NCBI RefSeq assembly: GCF_003012345.1
Contig: NZ_PVRV01000019.1
Span: 124,001-188,000, forward strand
DNA from: Phytohalomonas tamaricis
GTDB taxonomy: Bacteria; Pseudomonadota; Gammaproteobacteria; Pseudomonadales; Halomonadaceae
DNA length: 64,000 nucleotides
Direction: 5' to 3'
In this document: piece after piece, positions 35,035-44,091 of the stretch
Layout: every line of letters begins with the position of its first letter
How positions within the stretch are numbered: position 1 is the stretch's first letter
Program-made: the position numbers and the translations under genes
Notes under the pieces: model-generated
Told to the model about the DNA's origin: nothing
The model's database searches: none
Seen by the model: only the letters and a program-made list of their open reading frames with translations

Positions 35035-35814
35035 TCACCAGCCGCCCGAAGCACCGCCGCCGCCGAAACCACCGCCACCGCCGCCAAAGCCACCGCCGCC
35101 CCCGAGACCACCGCCGCCACCGCGACCGCCGCCTAGCAGCGAGCCGAGCAGTACACCGGTGATCAGGCCGCGCCCGCCGCCACCACCGCCACGTCCGCCT
35201 CGGCCACCGCCGCTGCGTACAATCATCATGACAATAGCGAACAGTACGAAGAACAGCAGCGACATAGGGCCTTCACCCTGTCCGGATGCCTGGCGTTGCT
35301 GATCTCCCGTAGTCGTCCCTTGAGGGTCGCCGCCGAGCACGTCAATGATCGCCTGGGTGCCTTCGGCAATACCACGCTCGAAATCGCCCTGTCTAAATGC
35401 CGGCAGGATGATCTGATTGATGATTATTGAGGACTGCGCATCGGTCAGCCGCCCTTCCAGCCCATAGCCGACCTCGATACGCACCTTGCGGTCGTCACGG
35501 GCGACGATCAACAGCGCGCCGTTATCCTCGCCCTGCTGTCCGATGCCCCACTGACGCCCCAGCTGGTAACCATAATCTTCAATGGCGTAACCCTGCAGAT
35601 CAGGTACGGTCACCACCACGACCTGCTCGGAGGTGGCCTGCTCATGCGCGGCCAACATCTGGGTCAACTGGGCTTCGGTCTGGCCGTCGAGCAATTCGGC
35701 CTGATCGACGACCCGTCCGCTGAGCTCAGGGAAATCAGGTTGCTGCTGCGCCTGGGCTGCAAAGGTGCAGACCAAGAGCAGGGATAGAAACGACAAGCGC
35801 AGTAGATAAACCAT
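35035..35814 (-). CDS. TPM-domain protein with glycine-rich tail (YgcG-like)
   Basis: The 259-residue protein has a Sec signal peptide (LRLSFLSLLLVCTFAAQAQ). The TPM domain spans about 28-150 (FPELSGRVVDQAELLDGQTEA, LIVARDDRKVRIEVGYGLEG, IINQIILPAFRQGDFERGI). A membrane helix follows at about 183-200, and the tail consists largely of Gly with Phe and Arg interruptions, ending GGW. That layout is typical of YgcG proteins, and the poly-Gly tail probably lies outside the membrane helix. It shares its first base with the stop codon of the lemA gene, so the two are coupled. The family's biochemical role is unknown; some members are phosphatases. Confidence 0.92.
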   Translation of the reverse strand: MVYLLRLSFLSLLLVCTFAAQAQQQPDFPELSGRVVDQAELLDGQTEAQLTQMLAAHEQATSEQVVVVTVPDLQGYAIEDYGYQLGRQWGIGQQGEDNGALLIVARDDRKVRIEVGYGLEGRLTDAQSSIIINQIILPAFRQGDFERGIAEGTQAIIDVLGGDPQGTTTGDQQRQASGQGEGPMSLLFFVLFAIVMMIVRSGGGRGGRGGGGGGRGLITGVLLGSLLGGGRGGGGGLGGGGGFGGGGGGFGGGGASGGW

Positions 35815-36431
35815 CAGAATGTCACCTGTGGCGCCTGATCCGCATTGGGCGATGTCGCCTCGAAGTTGGCGCGAATGGACATATCACTGTACATCAGGCT
35901 ATGCCAGAGGCGACCCGGGAAGGTGCGAATCTCGGTGTTGTAGCGCTCGACCGCCTGGATGAAGTCGCGACGAGCCACCGCGATGCGGTTTTCAGTCCCT
36001 TCCAACTGAGATTGCAGGGCGAGAAAATTCTGATTGGATTTCAGTTCAGGGTAGCGCTCTGATACGGCCATCAAGCGGCTCAGGGCTCCCGTCAGCTGGC
36101 TTTGCGCCTGCTCGAACTGCTGAAGCTTCTGCGGATCATCCAGTGAATCGGCATCGATATTGATAGACGTTGCCTTGGAGCGCGCCTCAATGACAGCCGT
36201 CAGCGTTTCCTGTTCATGGTTGGCATAGCCTTTGACCGTTTCTACCAGATTAGGCACCAGATCTGCACGGCGCTGATACTGGTTTTCTACCTGGGCCCAG
36301 GCAGATTTAACCTGCTCATCATACTTCGGAATGTTATTGATACCGCAGCCCGACAGAAAAAGCGTCATGGCGAGGAGGACAACCCACTGCCAGCGATAAC
36401 GATTGGGGATTAGTCCCGGCCTAGTTTGCAT
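35814..36431 (-). CDS. lemA: LemA-family lipoprotein
   Basis: The 205-residue protein has a hydrophobic leader ending in the lipobox LSGC at about residue 29. LemA signatures follow: VKSAWAQVENQYQRRADLVP, LVETVKGYANHEQETLTAV, LKSNQNFLALQSQLEGTENR, and IAVARRDFIQAVERYNTEIR. The fold is a long helical bundle on the periplasmic side of the membrane. LemA and TPM proteins are encoded together in many genomes, consistent with a shared envelope role. It is the first gene of the three-gene operon and its stop touches the start of the next gene. Confidence 0.93.
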   Translation of the reverse strand: MQTRPGLIPNRYRWQWVVLLAMTLFLSGCGINNIPKYDEQVKSAWAQVENQYQRRADLVPNLVETVKGYANHEQETLTAVIEARSKATSINIDADSLDDPQKLQQFEQAQSQLTGALSRLMAVSERYPELKSNQNFLALQSQLEGTENRIAVARRDFIQAVERYNTEIRTFPGRLWHSLMYSDMSIRANFEATSPNADQAPQVTF

Positions 36432-36758
36432 GGTTGGTTCATTCCCGGTCGTTGAAAAAATAGCGATGTTATTGCTTATCTCCCTTCAGGGTAGACGGCC
36501 AAGCCCCCTACGAGAAGAGTAAAAGCCAACGGCCTCGCGCTTTTCTCTACACACGTTCGCTCAAAGCTGCCCCAAAGCGCCCCGTAAGAAGATGAAAGGA
36601 GTAATAAATACCTATAGTGCGCCTGCCTTGACCAGCCTTACCCAAGCTACCTAGATCCTTGTAAAACAACAGGATGCTTTAACTATTGCTAATTTCTGCC
36701 GATAGGGTAGATTCCCCGGTCCTTATCCTAAGGTCGTATCCTTTCAGAGAAGCTGTGC
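36432..36758. other. Intergenic region between lemA and mqo
   Basis: This 327-bp divergent promoter region has no ORF. AT-rich stretches at about 36595-36620 and 36660-36700 may hold promoters. No operator or hairpin was recognised. Confidence 0.4.
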
Positions 36759-38360
36759 ATGAAAAAGCATATTATCGCCGCCCTCTGCCTGAGTCTGTCA
36801 GTGCTTTCCGTACAGGCCCAGGCGGAGGATAGTGCTCCTGTTGATGTGGTCTTGATCGGCGGCGGCATCATGAGTACCACGCTGGGCACTTATCTTGAAG
36901 AGCTCGAACCGGACTGGACGATCGCCATGTACGAACGTCTGGACAAAGTAGCGGAAGAAAGCTCCAACGGCTGGAACAACGCCGGCACCGGTCACTCGGC
37001 GTTCTGCGAGATGAACTACACCCCGGAGCGGGAAGACGGCACCATCGACGTCTCCAAACCGCCCAAGATTACCGAAGGCTTTGAAATCTCGCGTCAGTTC
37101 TGGGCCCATCAGGTCAAGCGGGGCGTACTCGAGAATCCTCACTCCTTCATTAATACCACGCCGCACATGAGCTTCGTGTGGGGTGACGACAACGTAGCGT
37201 ATCTGCACAAGCGTTATGACACGATGCAGCAAAACGCACTTTATAAAGGTATGCAGTATTCTGAAGACCCCGCCCAGATCAAGCAGTGGGCACCGCTGAT
37301 CATGGAAGGCCGTGACCCGTCGCAGAAGGTCGCCGCGACCTGGATGCCGGTGGGTACCGACGTCAACTACGGCGAGATTACCCGCCAGCTGGCAGGCTCG
37401 CTCACCAAGCATGACCGCTTCACGCTGTCGCTGAACAGTGAAGTGCGCGACATCAAGCGCAATGATGATGGCACCTGGAAAGTCACGGTTGCAGATCTGA
37501 GCAATAACGGCCAGGAAACCTCGGTTAACGCCAAGTTCGTCTTTATCGGTGCCGGCGGTGCGGCGCTGCCGCTGCTGCAGAAATCCGGCATCCCTGAAGC
37601 TGACGGCTATGCCGGCTTCCCGGTGGGCGGGCAGTTCCTGGTCACGACCAACCCTGAGGTGGTCAGCCGCCACAACGTCAAGGCCTACGGCAAGGCGGCA
37701 GTAGGCTCACCACCGATGTCGGTACCGCACATCGATGCCCGCCAGATTGACGGCAAGTCGGCGGTGCTGTTCGGACCGTTCGCGACCTTCTCGACCAAGT
37801 TCTTGAAGAACGGCTCGCTGACTGACCTGTTCGGTTCGATGACCACGAGCAACACCTGGCCGATGGCGCAGGTAGGCATGGACCATTTCGACCTGGTTCA
37901 GTATCTGGTCGGCCAGCTGATGCTCTCCGAGGATGATCGTTTCGAGGCGCTGCGTGAATACTATCCTGAAGCCCGCAAGGCAGATTGGAAGCTGTGGACT
38001 GCCGGTCAGCGCGTTCAGATCATCAAGAAAAATGCGGACGGTGATGGCATCCTGCAGTTCGGCACCGAAGTCGTCAGCTCTGAAGATGGCTCTATTTCCG
38101 CACTGCTAGGCGCGTCTCCAGGCGCCTCGACCGCCGCGCCGATCATGCTCCATCTGATGGAGAAGGTCTTCAAGGACAAGGTCGCTTCCGAACAGTGGCA
38201 GGCCAAGCTGAAAGAGATCATTCCGTCCTACGGCCAGTCAATGGACAACAATGCTGAACTGATCAGCCAGGTTCGTGGCTACACCAATAATGTGCTTCAA
38301 CTAGAAGGGGCAGATGCGGCACCTTCAAACGAAGAAAAAGAGGTTACAGCGCAGCTGTAA
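36759..38360 (+). CDS. mqo: Malate:quinone oxidoreductase
   Basis: The 533-residue FAD enzyme oxidises L-malate to oxaloacetate and passes electrons to ubiquinone at the inner membrane. The dinucleotide motif [20 protein letters not shown] is at about 31-50, followed by [20 protein letters not shown] and [12 protein letters not shown] (both highly conserved), the second flavin segment [18 protein letters not shown], and [14 protein letters not shown] at about 452-465. The first 22 residues look like a signal peptide ([20 protein letters not shown]); E. coli Mqo has a similar N-terminus. It lies alone with its own terminator. Regulation cannot be read. Confidence 0.96.
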   Translation: MKKHIIAALCLSLSVLSVQAQAEDSAPVDVVLIGGGIMSTTLGTYLEELEPDWTIAMYERLDKVAEESSNGWNNAGTGHSAFCEMNYTPEREDGTIDVSKPPKITEGFEISRQFWAHQVKRGVLENPHSFINTTPHMSFVWGDDNVAYLHKRYDTMQQNALYKGMQYSEDPAQIKQWAPLIMEGRDPSQKVAATWMPVGTDVNYGEITRQLAGSLTKHDRFTLSLNSEVRDIKRNDDGTWKVTVADLSNNGQETSVNAKFVFIGAGGAALPLLQKSGIPEADGYAGFPVGGQFLVTTNPEVVSRHNVKAYGKAAVGSPPMSVPHIDARQIDGKSAVLFGPFATFSTKFLKNGSLTDLFGSMTTSNTWPMAQVGMDHFDLVQYLVGQLMLSEDDRFEALREYYPEARKADWKLWTAGQRVQIIKKNADGDGILQFGTEVVSSEDGSISALLGASPGASTAAPIMLHLMEKVFKDKVASEQWQAKLKEIIPSYGQSMDNNAELISQVRGYTNNVLQLEGADAAPSNEEKEVTAQL

Positions 38361-38392
38361 GCTTGATCCGTTTGTTGAAGTGCTAATGCCTG

Positions 38393-38418
38393 ACGGCCTC
38401 TTACGGAGGCCGTTTTTT
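38393..38418 (+). terminator. Intrinsic terminator of mqo
   Basis: ACGGCCTC at 38393-38400 pairs with GAGGCCGT at 38406-38413 over a 5-nt loop, followed by six T residues. Confidence 0.9.
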
Positions 38419-38598
38419 ATGTCTTGCCAGAGCGTTGAGTCTGCATCAATTGACGCCCCGGCTATTGGTAACGTCAAAGGTACCCTCTGTGCAGACGCCG
38501 CCGAGTTGACTTAAAATACGCCGCGCCCGCAGTGAGCTATGGGCCTGCCTTAATAACCCCGGTCCGTCCTTTACGTGGACGACTGCCAGGAGATGTAC

Positions 38599-39561
38599 AT
38601 GACACAAGCGACCATGCGCCCCCCAATTGTCGTGGCGGCGCTGTACAAGTTCGTCACGCTGGAAGACTACGTCGCACTGCGCGAACCGGTGCTCGAAACA
38701 ATGCGCGCCAACGAAATCAAGGGCACGCTGCTGCTCGCCGAGGAAGGCATCAACGGCACCGTATCCGGTACGCGTGTGGCTATCGACACCCTGCTGGCCT
38801 GGCTCAAGGCCGACCCGCGCTTTGTCGACATTGACCACAAGGAGTCGTACTGCGACGAGCAGCCGTTCTACCGCACCAAGGTCAAGCTCAAGAAGGAGAT
38901 CGTCACCCTCGGCGTGCCGGGCATCGATCCGAACAAGAAGGTGGGCACCTACGTCGAGCCACGTGACTGGAATAACGTGATTTCCGACCCCGAAGTGCTG
39001 GTCATCGACACCCGCAACGATTACGAAGTCTCGATCGGCTCATTCGAAGGCGCGATCAATCCCGAGACCACCTCGTTTCGCGAGTTCCCCGACTACGTCA
39101 AGGCGCATTACGACCCGGCCAAGCACAAGAAGGTCGCCATGTTCTGTACCGGCGGCATCCGCTGCGAGAAGGCCTCAAGCTACATGCTCAATGAAGGGTT
39201 TGAGGAAGTCTTTCACCTGAAGGGCGGTATTCTCAAATACCTCGAAGAGGTCCCCGAGCAGGAGACGCTGTGGCGCGGTGATTGTTTTGTGTTCGACAAC
39301 CGTGTGACCGTACGTCATGACCTGAGCGAAGGCGAGTTTGAACAGTGCCACGCCTGCCGGATGCCGATATCTAACGAGGATCAGGCCTCAGAACACTATA
39401 CCCCGGGGATCAGTTGCCCACATTGCTGGGACTCACTGCCTGAGAAAACGCGCGCCAGTGCCCGCGAACGCCAAAAGCAGATCGAACTGGCGCGGGCACG
39501 AAATGAGCCGCACCCGCTTGGCTACAATCCACGTCAGCAGAGCAAGCGCGAAGAAGCGTGA
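38599..39561 (+). CDS. trhO: tRNA uridine 5-hydroxylation protein TrhO (YceA), rhodanese-related
   Basis: The 320-residue protein has an N-terminal acylphosphatase-like part ([36 protein letters not shown]). A rhodanese domain follows ([20 protein letters not shown], then active loop [20 protein letters not shown] with the catalytic cysteine at about 183), and the C-terminal zinc-finger-like part has CHACRMPIS and CPHCWDSLP. TrhO makes 5-hydroxyuridine at position 34 of certain tRNAs using oxygen. The ATG at 38599 has AGGAG 6 nt upstream; an in-frame codon 24 bp earlier lacks one. It is monocistronic between two terminators. Confidence 0.95.
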   Translation: MTQATMRPPIVVAALYKFVTLEDYVALREPVLETMRANEIKGTLLLAEEGINGTVSGTRVAIDTLLAWLKADPRFVDIDHKESYCDEQPFYRTKVKLKKEIVTLGVPGIDPNKKVGTYVEPRDWNNVISDPEVLVIDTRNDYEVSIGSFEGAINPETTSFREFPDYVKAHYDPAKHKKVAMFCTGGIRCEKASSYMLNEGFEEVFHLKGGILKYLEEVPEQETLWRGDCFVFDNRVTVRHDLSEGEFEQCHACRMPISNEDQASEHYTPGISCPHCWDSLPEKTRASARERQKQIELARARNEPHPLGYNPRQQSKREEA

Positions 39562-39612
39562 TGCGGATTGACTGAACGCCGCTGGACTGATCTCGTAGTG
39601 AGCTCATAACAT

Positions 39613-39646
39613 AAAAAAGCCGCTTCACTCATGAAGCGGCTTTTTT
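39613..39646 (+). terminator. Intrinsic terminator of trhO, bidirectional in form
   Basis: A 15-bp arm, six A followed by GCCGCTTCA, pairs perfectly with TGAAGCGGC and six T over a 4-nt loop. The flanking A and T runs would allow termination in both directions. Confidence 0.93.
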
Positions 39647-39777
39647 GTATCACTCTACCCTGCCTCGTCTCTCAAAGCCTGATGGCTATCGCATTCACCT
39701 TTTCAAAAAGGCCGATCCACCTATCACTAGGTCGGCACTCAAATAATTCAAGAACTCGACAAGCCTGATCTGGACGT

Positions 39778-39800
39778 AAGCTTAATTTAAAATTAAGCTT
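39778..39800. repeat. Perfect 23-bp palindrome
   Basis: AAGCTTAATTT is followed by one A and then by its exact reverse complement. It lies 161 bp before the start of the RIO-like kinase gene. With only a single central base it suits a dimeric regulator better than an RNA hairpin; no known operator matches. Confidence 0.5.
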
Positions 39801-39961
39801 GTGATTAGTTAGCACGTTATCGATTAATTTCCGCTACTGCCTCATCTCGACCAACGGCCTTTTCTGGTTGACGTATCCCCACGTATTTCAACGCCGAGAT
39901 AACGTCATTTGATTCGCTGGCAGACGCAGCAATAGCGATACGCCTAGACAGGATCCCCGGC

Positions 39962-40735
39962 ATGGCTTGTCATTTCTCCTCACTCGATCCAGCGGCCTCA
40001 GCACGAGAAGCCGACCCGTCCCTTAACAAGGCGATAGCCGCTGAACTGGTCAATACCACTCTCGCTGCTAATGACACCTGTATAGAGGCGACAGGCATCG
40101 CCAGGGCCGCCTCGGATAACACGGTACTGCAAAAGGCAGGCGGTCTGCTCAAGGCCGATGTCAGCGTCGTGGTCCGTCATGGCCGCATGACGGTCTGCAA
40201 GGATTACCAGCGCTGGCGCCGCACACCGCTGGCCCCTCTGGCGCATTACCTGATGCGCCGCGAGGCACGACTACTGCGGCGTCTCAATGATTGGCCGCAC
40301 TCGCCATCATTTGAAGGCTTTGCCAATCGCTACGCCTTTTTCATGGAATATGTCCCAGGCGCAGACCTCAAGACCGCAGTGGCTTCGGGACAGAAGGTAT
40401 CGTTTTCGAAAGTGGTCGACGCTGTCGCTGGTCTGCATCGCCACGATATCGTTCATAACGATATTCGCGGCTCCAATATCCTGGTTGCTGAGGATGGCCG
40501 CATCGTCATCATCGATTTCGCCTCAGCGCTCTATGCCCCTAAAGGCCGGCCCTTGCATCCCCTCATGCGTCGCATGAGACGCCTGGACATCGCCGGCACG
40601 CTCAAGTTCAAACATCGCCTGACCGGCAAGGCGCTGACGCCCGTCGAGCGCAGGCTCAAGGCAAAGCCGCAGTGGTTCAAGGGGCTACAGCAGGGTTGGA
40701 AAAAGAAGGTACTGCCTGTCCTGCGCAGCACCTGA
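39962..40735 (+). CDS. RIO1/LPS-kinase-like small protein kinase
   Basis: The 257-residue protein has an N-terminal extension of about 45 polar residues and then a kinase fold. ADVSVVVRHGRMTVCKDYQRW with the ATP-site lysine lies near 80, YAFFMEYVPGADLKTAV at the hinge, the catalytic loop HNDIRGSN at about 165-172 (HxDxxxxN), and the metal-binding DFA at about 185 in place of DFG. The set of motifs is that of RIO-like kinases and lipopolysaccharide core heptose kinases (WaaP/InaA/KdkA). The C-terminus is strongly basic (LKFKHRL, RRLKAKPQWFK, WKKKVLP) and may bind membrane or RNA. It lies alone and convergent with glnE. The substrate is unknown; an LPS sugar kinase is the simplest guess. Confidence 0.8.
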   Translation: MACHFSSLDPAASAREADPSLNKAIAAELVNTTLAANDTCIEATGIARAASDNTVLQKAGGLLKADVSVVVRHGRMTVCKDYQRWRRTPLAPLAHYLMRREARLLRRLNDWPHSPSFEGFANRYAFFMEYVPGADLKTAVASGQKVSFSKVVDAVAGLHRHDIVHNDIRGSNILVAEDGRIVIIDFASALYAPKGRPLHPLMRRMRRLDIAGTLKFKHRLTGKALTPVERRLKAKPQWFKGLQQGWKKKVLPVLRST

Positions 40736-40748
40736 ACCAGTCATGACA

Positions 40749-43673
40749 TTACGTCTCGCTGGCCGGCGTATCTTCCAGCCATTTACACCACTGCGCAATG
40801 ACGTGTTCACGGTGAGCATGAAACTCGGCCTCACGCACCAGCGGGCCATGCTTGGTCAGCGAGTTGCGATGACTGGTGTTGCGCAGGGCAAGGTAGGCCG
40901 TACGCAGCTGCTCGGCTTCCTCGGCAGATAATTTTCCGCAGGATTCAAGCGTTTCAATGATGCGAATGTTATCGGTGTAGGTCATAAGCGCCGGTGCCTC
41001 ATGACTCATTGCCAGCACTGCGAACTGGTTGAGAAATTCAATGTCGACCAGCCCGCCGGGGTCCTGCTTCAAGTGAAACAGCCCCTCTTCCCGCGCGTTG
41101 GGACTGCTGCCTAGATGTTCACGCATCTTATGGCGCATCGTCACCACCTCCTGCCTGAGCGTGGCGATGTCGCGCCGTTGCGAGAGTACGTTACGGCGCA
41201 CCTGCTCGAAGCGTGCCATCAGCTCGGGATCCCCGACAATGGCGCGCGCGCGCACCAGCGCCTGATGCTCCCAGGTCCAGGCCTTCTTGTGCTGATAGTC
41301 GGTAAACGCATCTAGCGTAGTGACCAAAAGCCCTGCGTTGCCGGAGGGCCGCAGCCGCATATCGACCTCATAAAGCGTGCCACTCGCCGTCGCCGCAGTG
41401 AGGATATGAATGATGCGCTGCCCCAGCCGGGTAAAAAAGACCGGATTATCGAGGGCACGTTTACCATCGGTGCTGCCTTTGGCGTCCGCATCGTGAATGA
41501 ACACCAGGTCAAGATCCGAACCGTAGCCGAGCTCGATACCGCCGAGCTTACCGTAGCCGACAATGATGAAGCTCGGTTCATGCGCCGCACCGGAATGGCG
41601 CCGTGGATAGCCGTATTTCTGTGTCACGCTGCGCCACGCCATCGCCAGCACCGCTTCCAGCACCACCTCGGCGATATAGGTCAGATAATCGCTGACCTTC
41701 ATCAGCGGCCGCGCGCCAGCAATATCTGAAGCAGCAACATGCAAAAGACGGGAATGTCGGAACGCCCGTAACGCATCAAGCTGCGCTTCTTCATCCTCTT
41801 CGGGAAGGCGCGTCAACATCTGACGCAGCTCATCACGCAACTGGTCTTTATCTGCAGGAGAGTAAAGCGACTGCGGTGATAACAGCTCATCAAGCAACAT
41901 CGGATGACGAGCCAGCTGCTCGCTGATCCAGGCACTCGCCGCACACAGCCCCACGAACTGCTCAAGCGCCTGAGGATTCTCGCGCAACAGCGAGAGATAA
42001 GCGGTACGACGCAGCACCGCCTCGACCAGCGGCAGCACCCGCTCCAGCACAGTATCGGGCGCCTCCTGCTCGGCAATTTGTGCCAGGAGCATGGGCATCA
42101 ACGCCTCAAGGCGCTCAAAGCCCACTCGCTGCATGGCGGTTACGGCGCGCGACTGACGCAGGGTACGTACCCGCTTCAGCGCATGTGCAGCATCGGTAAA
42201 TCCCGCCTCCTCCAGCAGCGTATGCGCCTCCTCATCATCAAGCGCATCCTGCCATAGCGCACGCCATTCGCCGAGCGACGCCGTGGAGTCATCCTGACCA
42301 CTCTCTTCCTCATCGTCAGGGGCGGAGATCACGGCATCGAAGTGCTGCCTTACCCGGGATCGTACCTGTTCAAGACGTGCCGCCAACCCAACCCAACTTT
42401 CTTCGCCCAGCGCCAATGCCAGCCGCGCACGGCCAAGCTCGTCATCAGGCAGCGTTTGGGTCTGCCGATCTTGCTGGGCCTGGAGGGCGTGTTCGAGATC
42501 GCGCAGGAAAACATAATCCGCATGCAGCTCATCGACGTCTCTCTTCGTCAGCAGGTCAAGTTCGGGCAGTTGCTCAAGCGCCGCGTGGAGTGATGGCGTC
42601 TGTAGTTCGGTATCGCGCCCCCCGCGGATCAGCTGAAAGGCTTGAACCACGAATTCAACCTCACGAATCCCGCCGGAGCCGAGCTTGATATTGGATTCCA
42701 TCCCGCGCCGCTTCACTTCGCGATTGATCATTTGCTTCATTTCACGCAGCGACTCGATCGCGCCGAAATCGATGTAGCGGCGATAAATGAACGGCTTGAG
42801 CATGGCCAGCAGACGATGGCCGGCATCGATATCGCCCGCCACCGGACGCGCCTTGAGCATGGCGTAGCGCTCCCACTCACGGCCCTGATCCTGATAATAA
42901 GTCATCAATGTATTGAAATTGCCGACCAGCGGGCCACCGTCACCAAGCGGACGCAGGCGCATATCGACGCGGAAGGCAAAGCCGTCAATAGTGATCGCAT
43001 CCAGTGCGGCGATCAGCTTCTGGCCGAGCTTGGTGAAATACTCCTGATGATCGTAGGCCCGTTTACCGCCCTGGGTTGTGCCCCGCTCAGGATAGGCAAA
43101 AATCAGATCAATATCGGAGGAGAGGTTGAGCTCACCCGCGCCGAGTTTGCCCATGCCGAGCACGACAAGACGCTGGTCACGTCCCTCGCCGTCCGGCTGC
43201 GGCAGCCCCCAGCGCGGCGCGAAGTGCGCCTCCAACCAGGCCAGCGCCGCTTCAAGACAGACCTCTGCCAGCCGGGTCACAGCCGACGCCGTTTCCCACA
43301 TATCGCTGGCCCCCGTCAGGTCACGCCAGATAATGGCGACCATGCGCGCACGCCGGAAGCGGCGAATGATGGCGTGCAGCGTCGCCTCGTCCTCAGCCGC
43401 CTGCACCGCCTCAAACAGCGCTTGCCATAGCGGGCGAGCATCAATGGCATGCTCAAGCTCGCCACTATCGATCAGGCGCCTGAGCAATTCGCTATCGCGC
43501 GTCAGCGATTCAGCCGCGAAATCAGAAAGCGCCACGACACGTACCAGCTGCTCACGGCGTGCATCATCAAGCGACTCAAGCAGCGCATCATTTACATTGT
43601 CCAGGGCCTGTCGGGCACAGGAGCCAAGCAGATCGGGAAGTGCATTGACGAAGGGAGCGAAGGAAGCAGTCAT
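40749..43673 (-). CDS. glnE: Bifunctional glutamine synthetase adenylyltransferase/deadenylase
   Basis: The 974-residue protein adds AMP to glutamine synthetase when nitrogen is plentiful and removes it when nitrogen is scarce, under control of PII. Two nucleotidyltransferase domains are visible. The N-terminal one has VLGMGKLGAGELNLSSDIDL near 170-190 and the C-terminal one has IIVGYGKLGGIELGYGSDLD near 700-720, each with the metal-binding GSDxD core. Each is followed by a GlnD-PII-like helical domain, with the typical KLGSGGIREVEFVVQAFQLI near 336 and HLKQDPGGLVDIEFLNQFAV near 880. Length is close to E. coli GlnE (946). Single gene. Confidence 0.97.
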   Translation of the reverse strand: MTASFAPFVNALPDLLGSCARQALDNVNDALLESLDDARREQLVRVVALSDFAAESLTRDSELLRRLIDSGELEHAIDARPLWQALFEAVQAAEDEATLHAIIRRFRRARMVAIIWRDLTGASDMWETASAVTRLAEVCLEAALAWLEAHFAPRWGLPQPDGEGRDQRLVVLGMGKLGAGELNLSSDIDLIFAYPERGTTQGGKRAYDHQEYFTKLGQKLIAALDAITIDGFAFRVDMRLRPLGDGGPLVGNFNTLMTYYQDQGREWERYAMLKARPVAGDIDAGHRLLAMLKPFIYRRYIDFGAIESLREMKQMINREVKRRGMESNIKLGSGGIREVEFVVQAFQLIRGGRDTELQTPSLHAALEQLPELDLLTKRDVDELHADYVFLRDLEHALQAQQDRQTQTLPDDELGRARLALALGEESWVGLAARLEQVRSRVRQHFDAVISAPDDEEESGQDDSTASLGEWRALWQDALDDEEAHTLLEEAGFTDAAHALKRVRTLRQSRAVTAMQRVGFERLEALMPMLLAQIAEQEAPDTVLERVLPLVEAVLRRTAYLSLLRENPQALEQFVGLCAASAWISEQLARHPMLLDELLSPQSLYSPADKDQLRDELRQMLTRLPEEDEEAQLDALRAFRHSRLLHVAASDIAGARPLMKVSDYLTYIAEVVLEAVLAMAWRSVTQKYGYPRRHSGAAHEPSFIIVGYGKLGGIELGYGSDLDLVFIHDADAKGSTDGKRALDNPVFFTRLGQRIIHILTAATASGTLYEVDMRLRPSGNAGLLVTTLDAFTDYQHKKAWTWEHQALVRARAIVGDPELMARFEQVRRNVLSQRRDIATLRQEVVTMRHKMREHLGSSPNAREEGLFHLKQDPGGLVDIEFLNQFAVLAMSHEAPALMTYTDNIRIIETLESCGKLSAEEAEQLRTAYLALRNTSHRNSLTKHGPLVREAEFHAHREHVIAQWCKWLEDTPASET

Positions 43674-44091
43674 CGATATCTCCTGGCATTTGTTACAGCA
43701 TAATCAACCCCGGCCAACTGCCGCAAAGTAATGCTGCACATCGCCATTGGATTCAGCGGAACGACGAGAGAACCGACCCAATGCTTCAACACTTGCTGAC
43801 TATTGTTGAGGCTACTCTCTCACCACCTCGTCACTATTCTTACCATCCTTCCCGGTTACCCGCTGAGCAGCACCTCGTATCAATAACGTAAATCGCCAAC
43901 TTATTAGCAATCACTTACAAAGCTTTTAATTATATTGTCATCTCACAACCTTAACGTTGCGCAGCACATTTGGCGTCCATTGGTTGTATCTCGCAACCTG
44001 ACAGGTCGATTCCGTACATAAATACAAGGACACTCGGCCTTCCCTCTGTTGTTGCCAATACCCGTTTAGACTGACATAGCGAGCACGTTCC
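43674..44091. other. Divergent intergenic region between glnE and the type I secretion genes
   Basis: This 418-bp stretch has no ORF of its own. A small inverted repeat, GGTTG/CAACC, lies at 43982-43998. AT-rich sequence at 43890-43950 probably includes the secretion operon promoter. Nothing else was recognised. Confidence 0.45.

Larger units (their letters stand above)
39562..39961. other. Intergenic region with terminator and palindrome
   Basis: About 400 bp without a credible ORF. It contains the trhO terminator and a 23-bp perfect palindrome, both listed separately, and AT-rich sequence at 39740-39830. Confidence 0.6.

Noticed and set aside
35021-35302. Proline-rich reading frame
   Set aside because: It is the complement of the glycine-rich tail of the TPM protein, a typical mirror artefact.
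42642-43430. 262-codon open frame on the plus strand
   Set aside because: It is antisense to glnE, which is certain.
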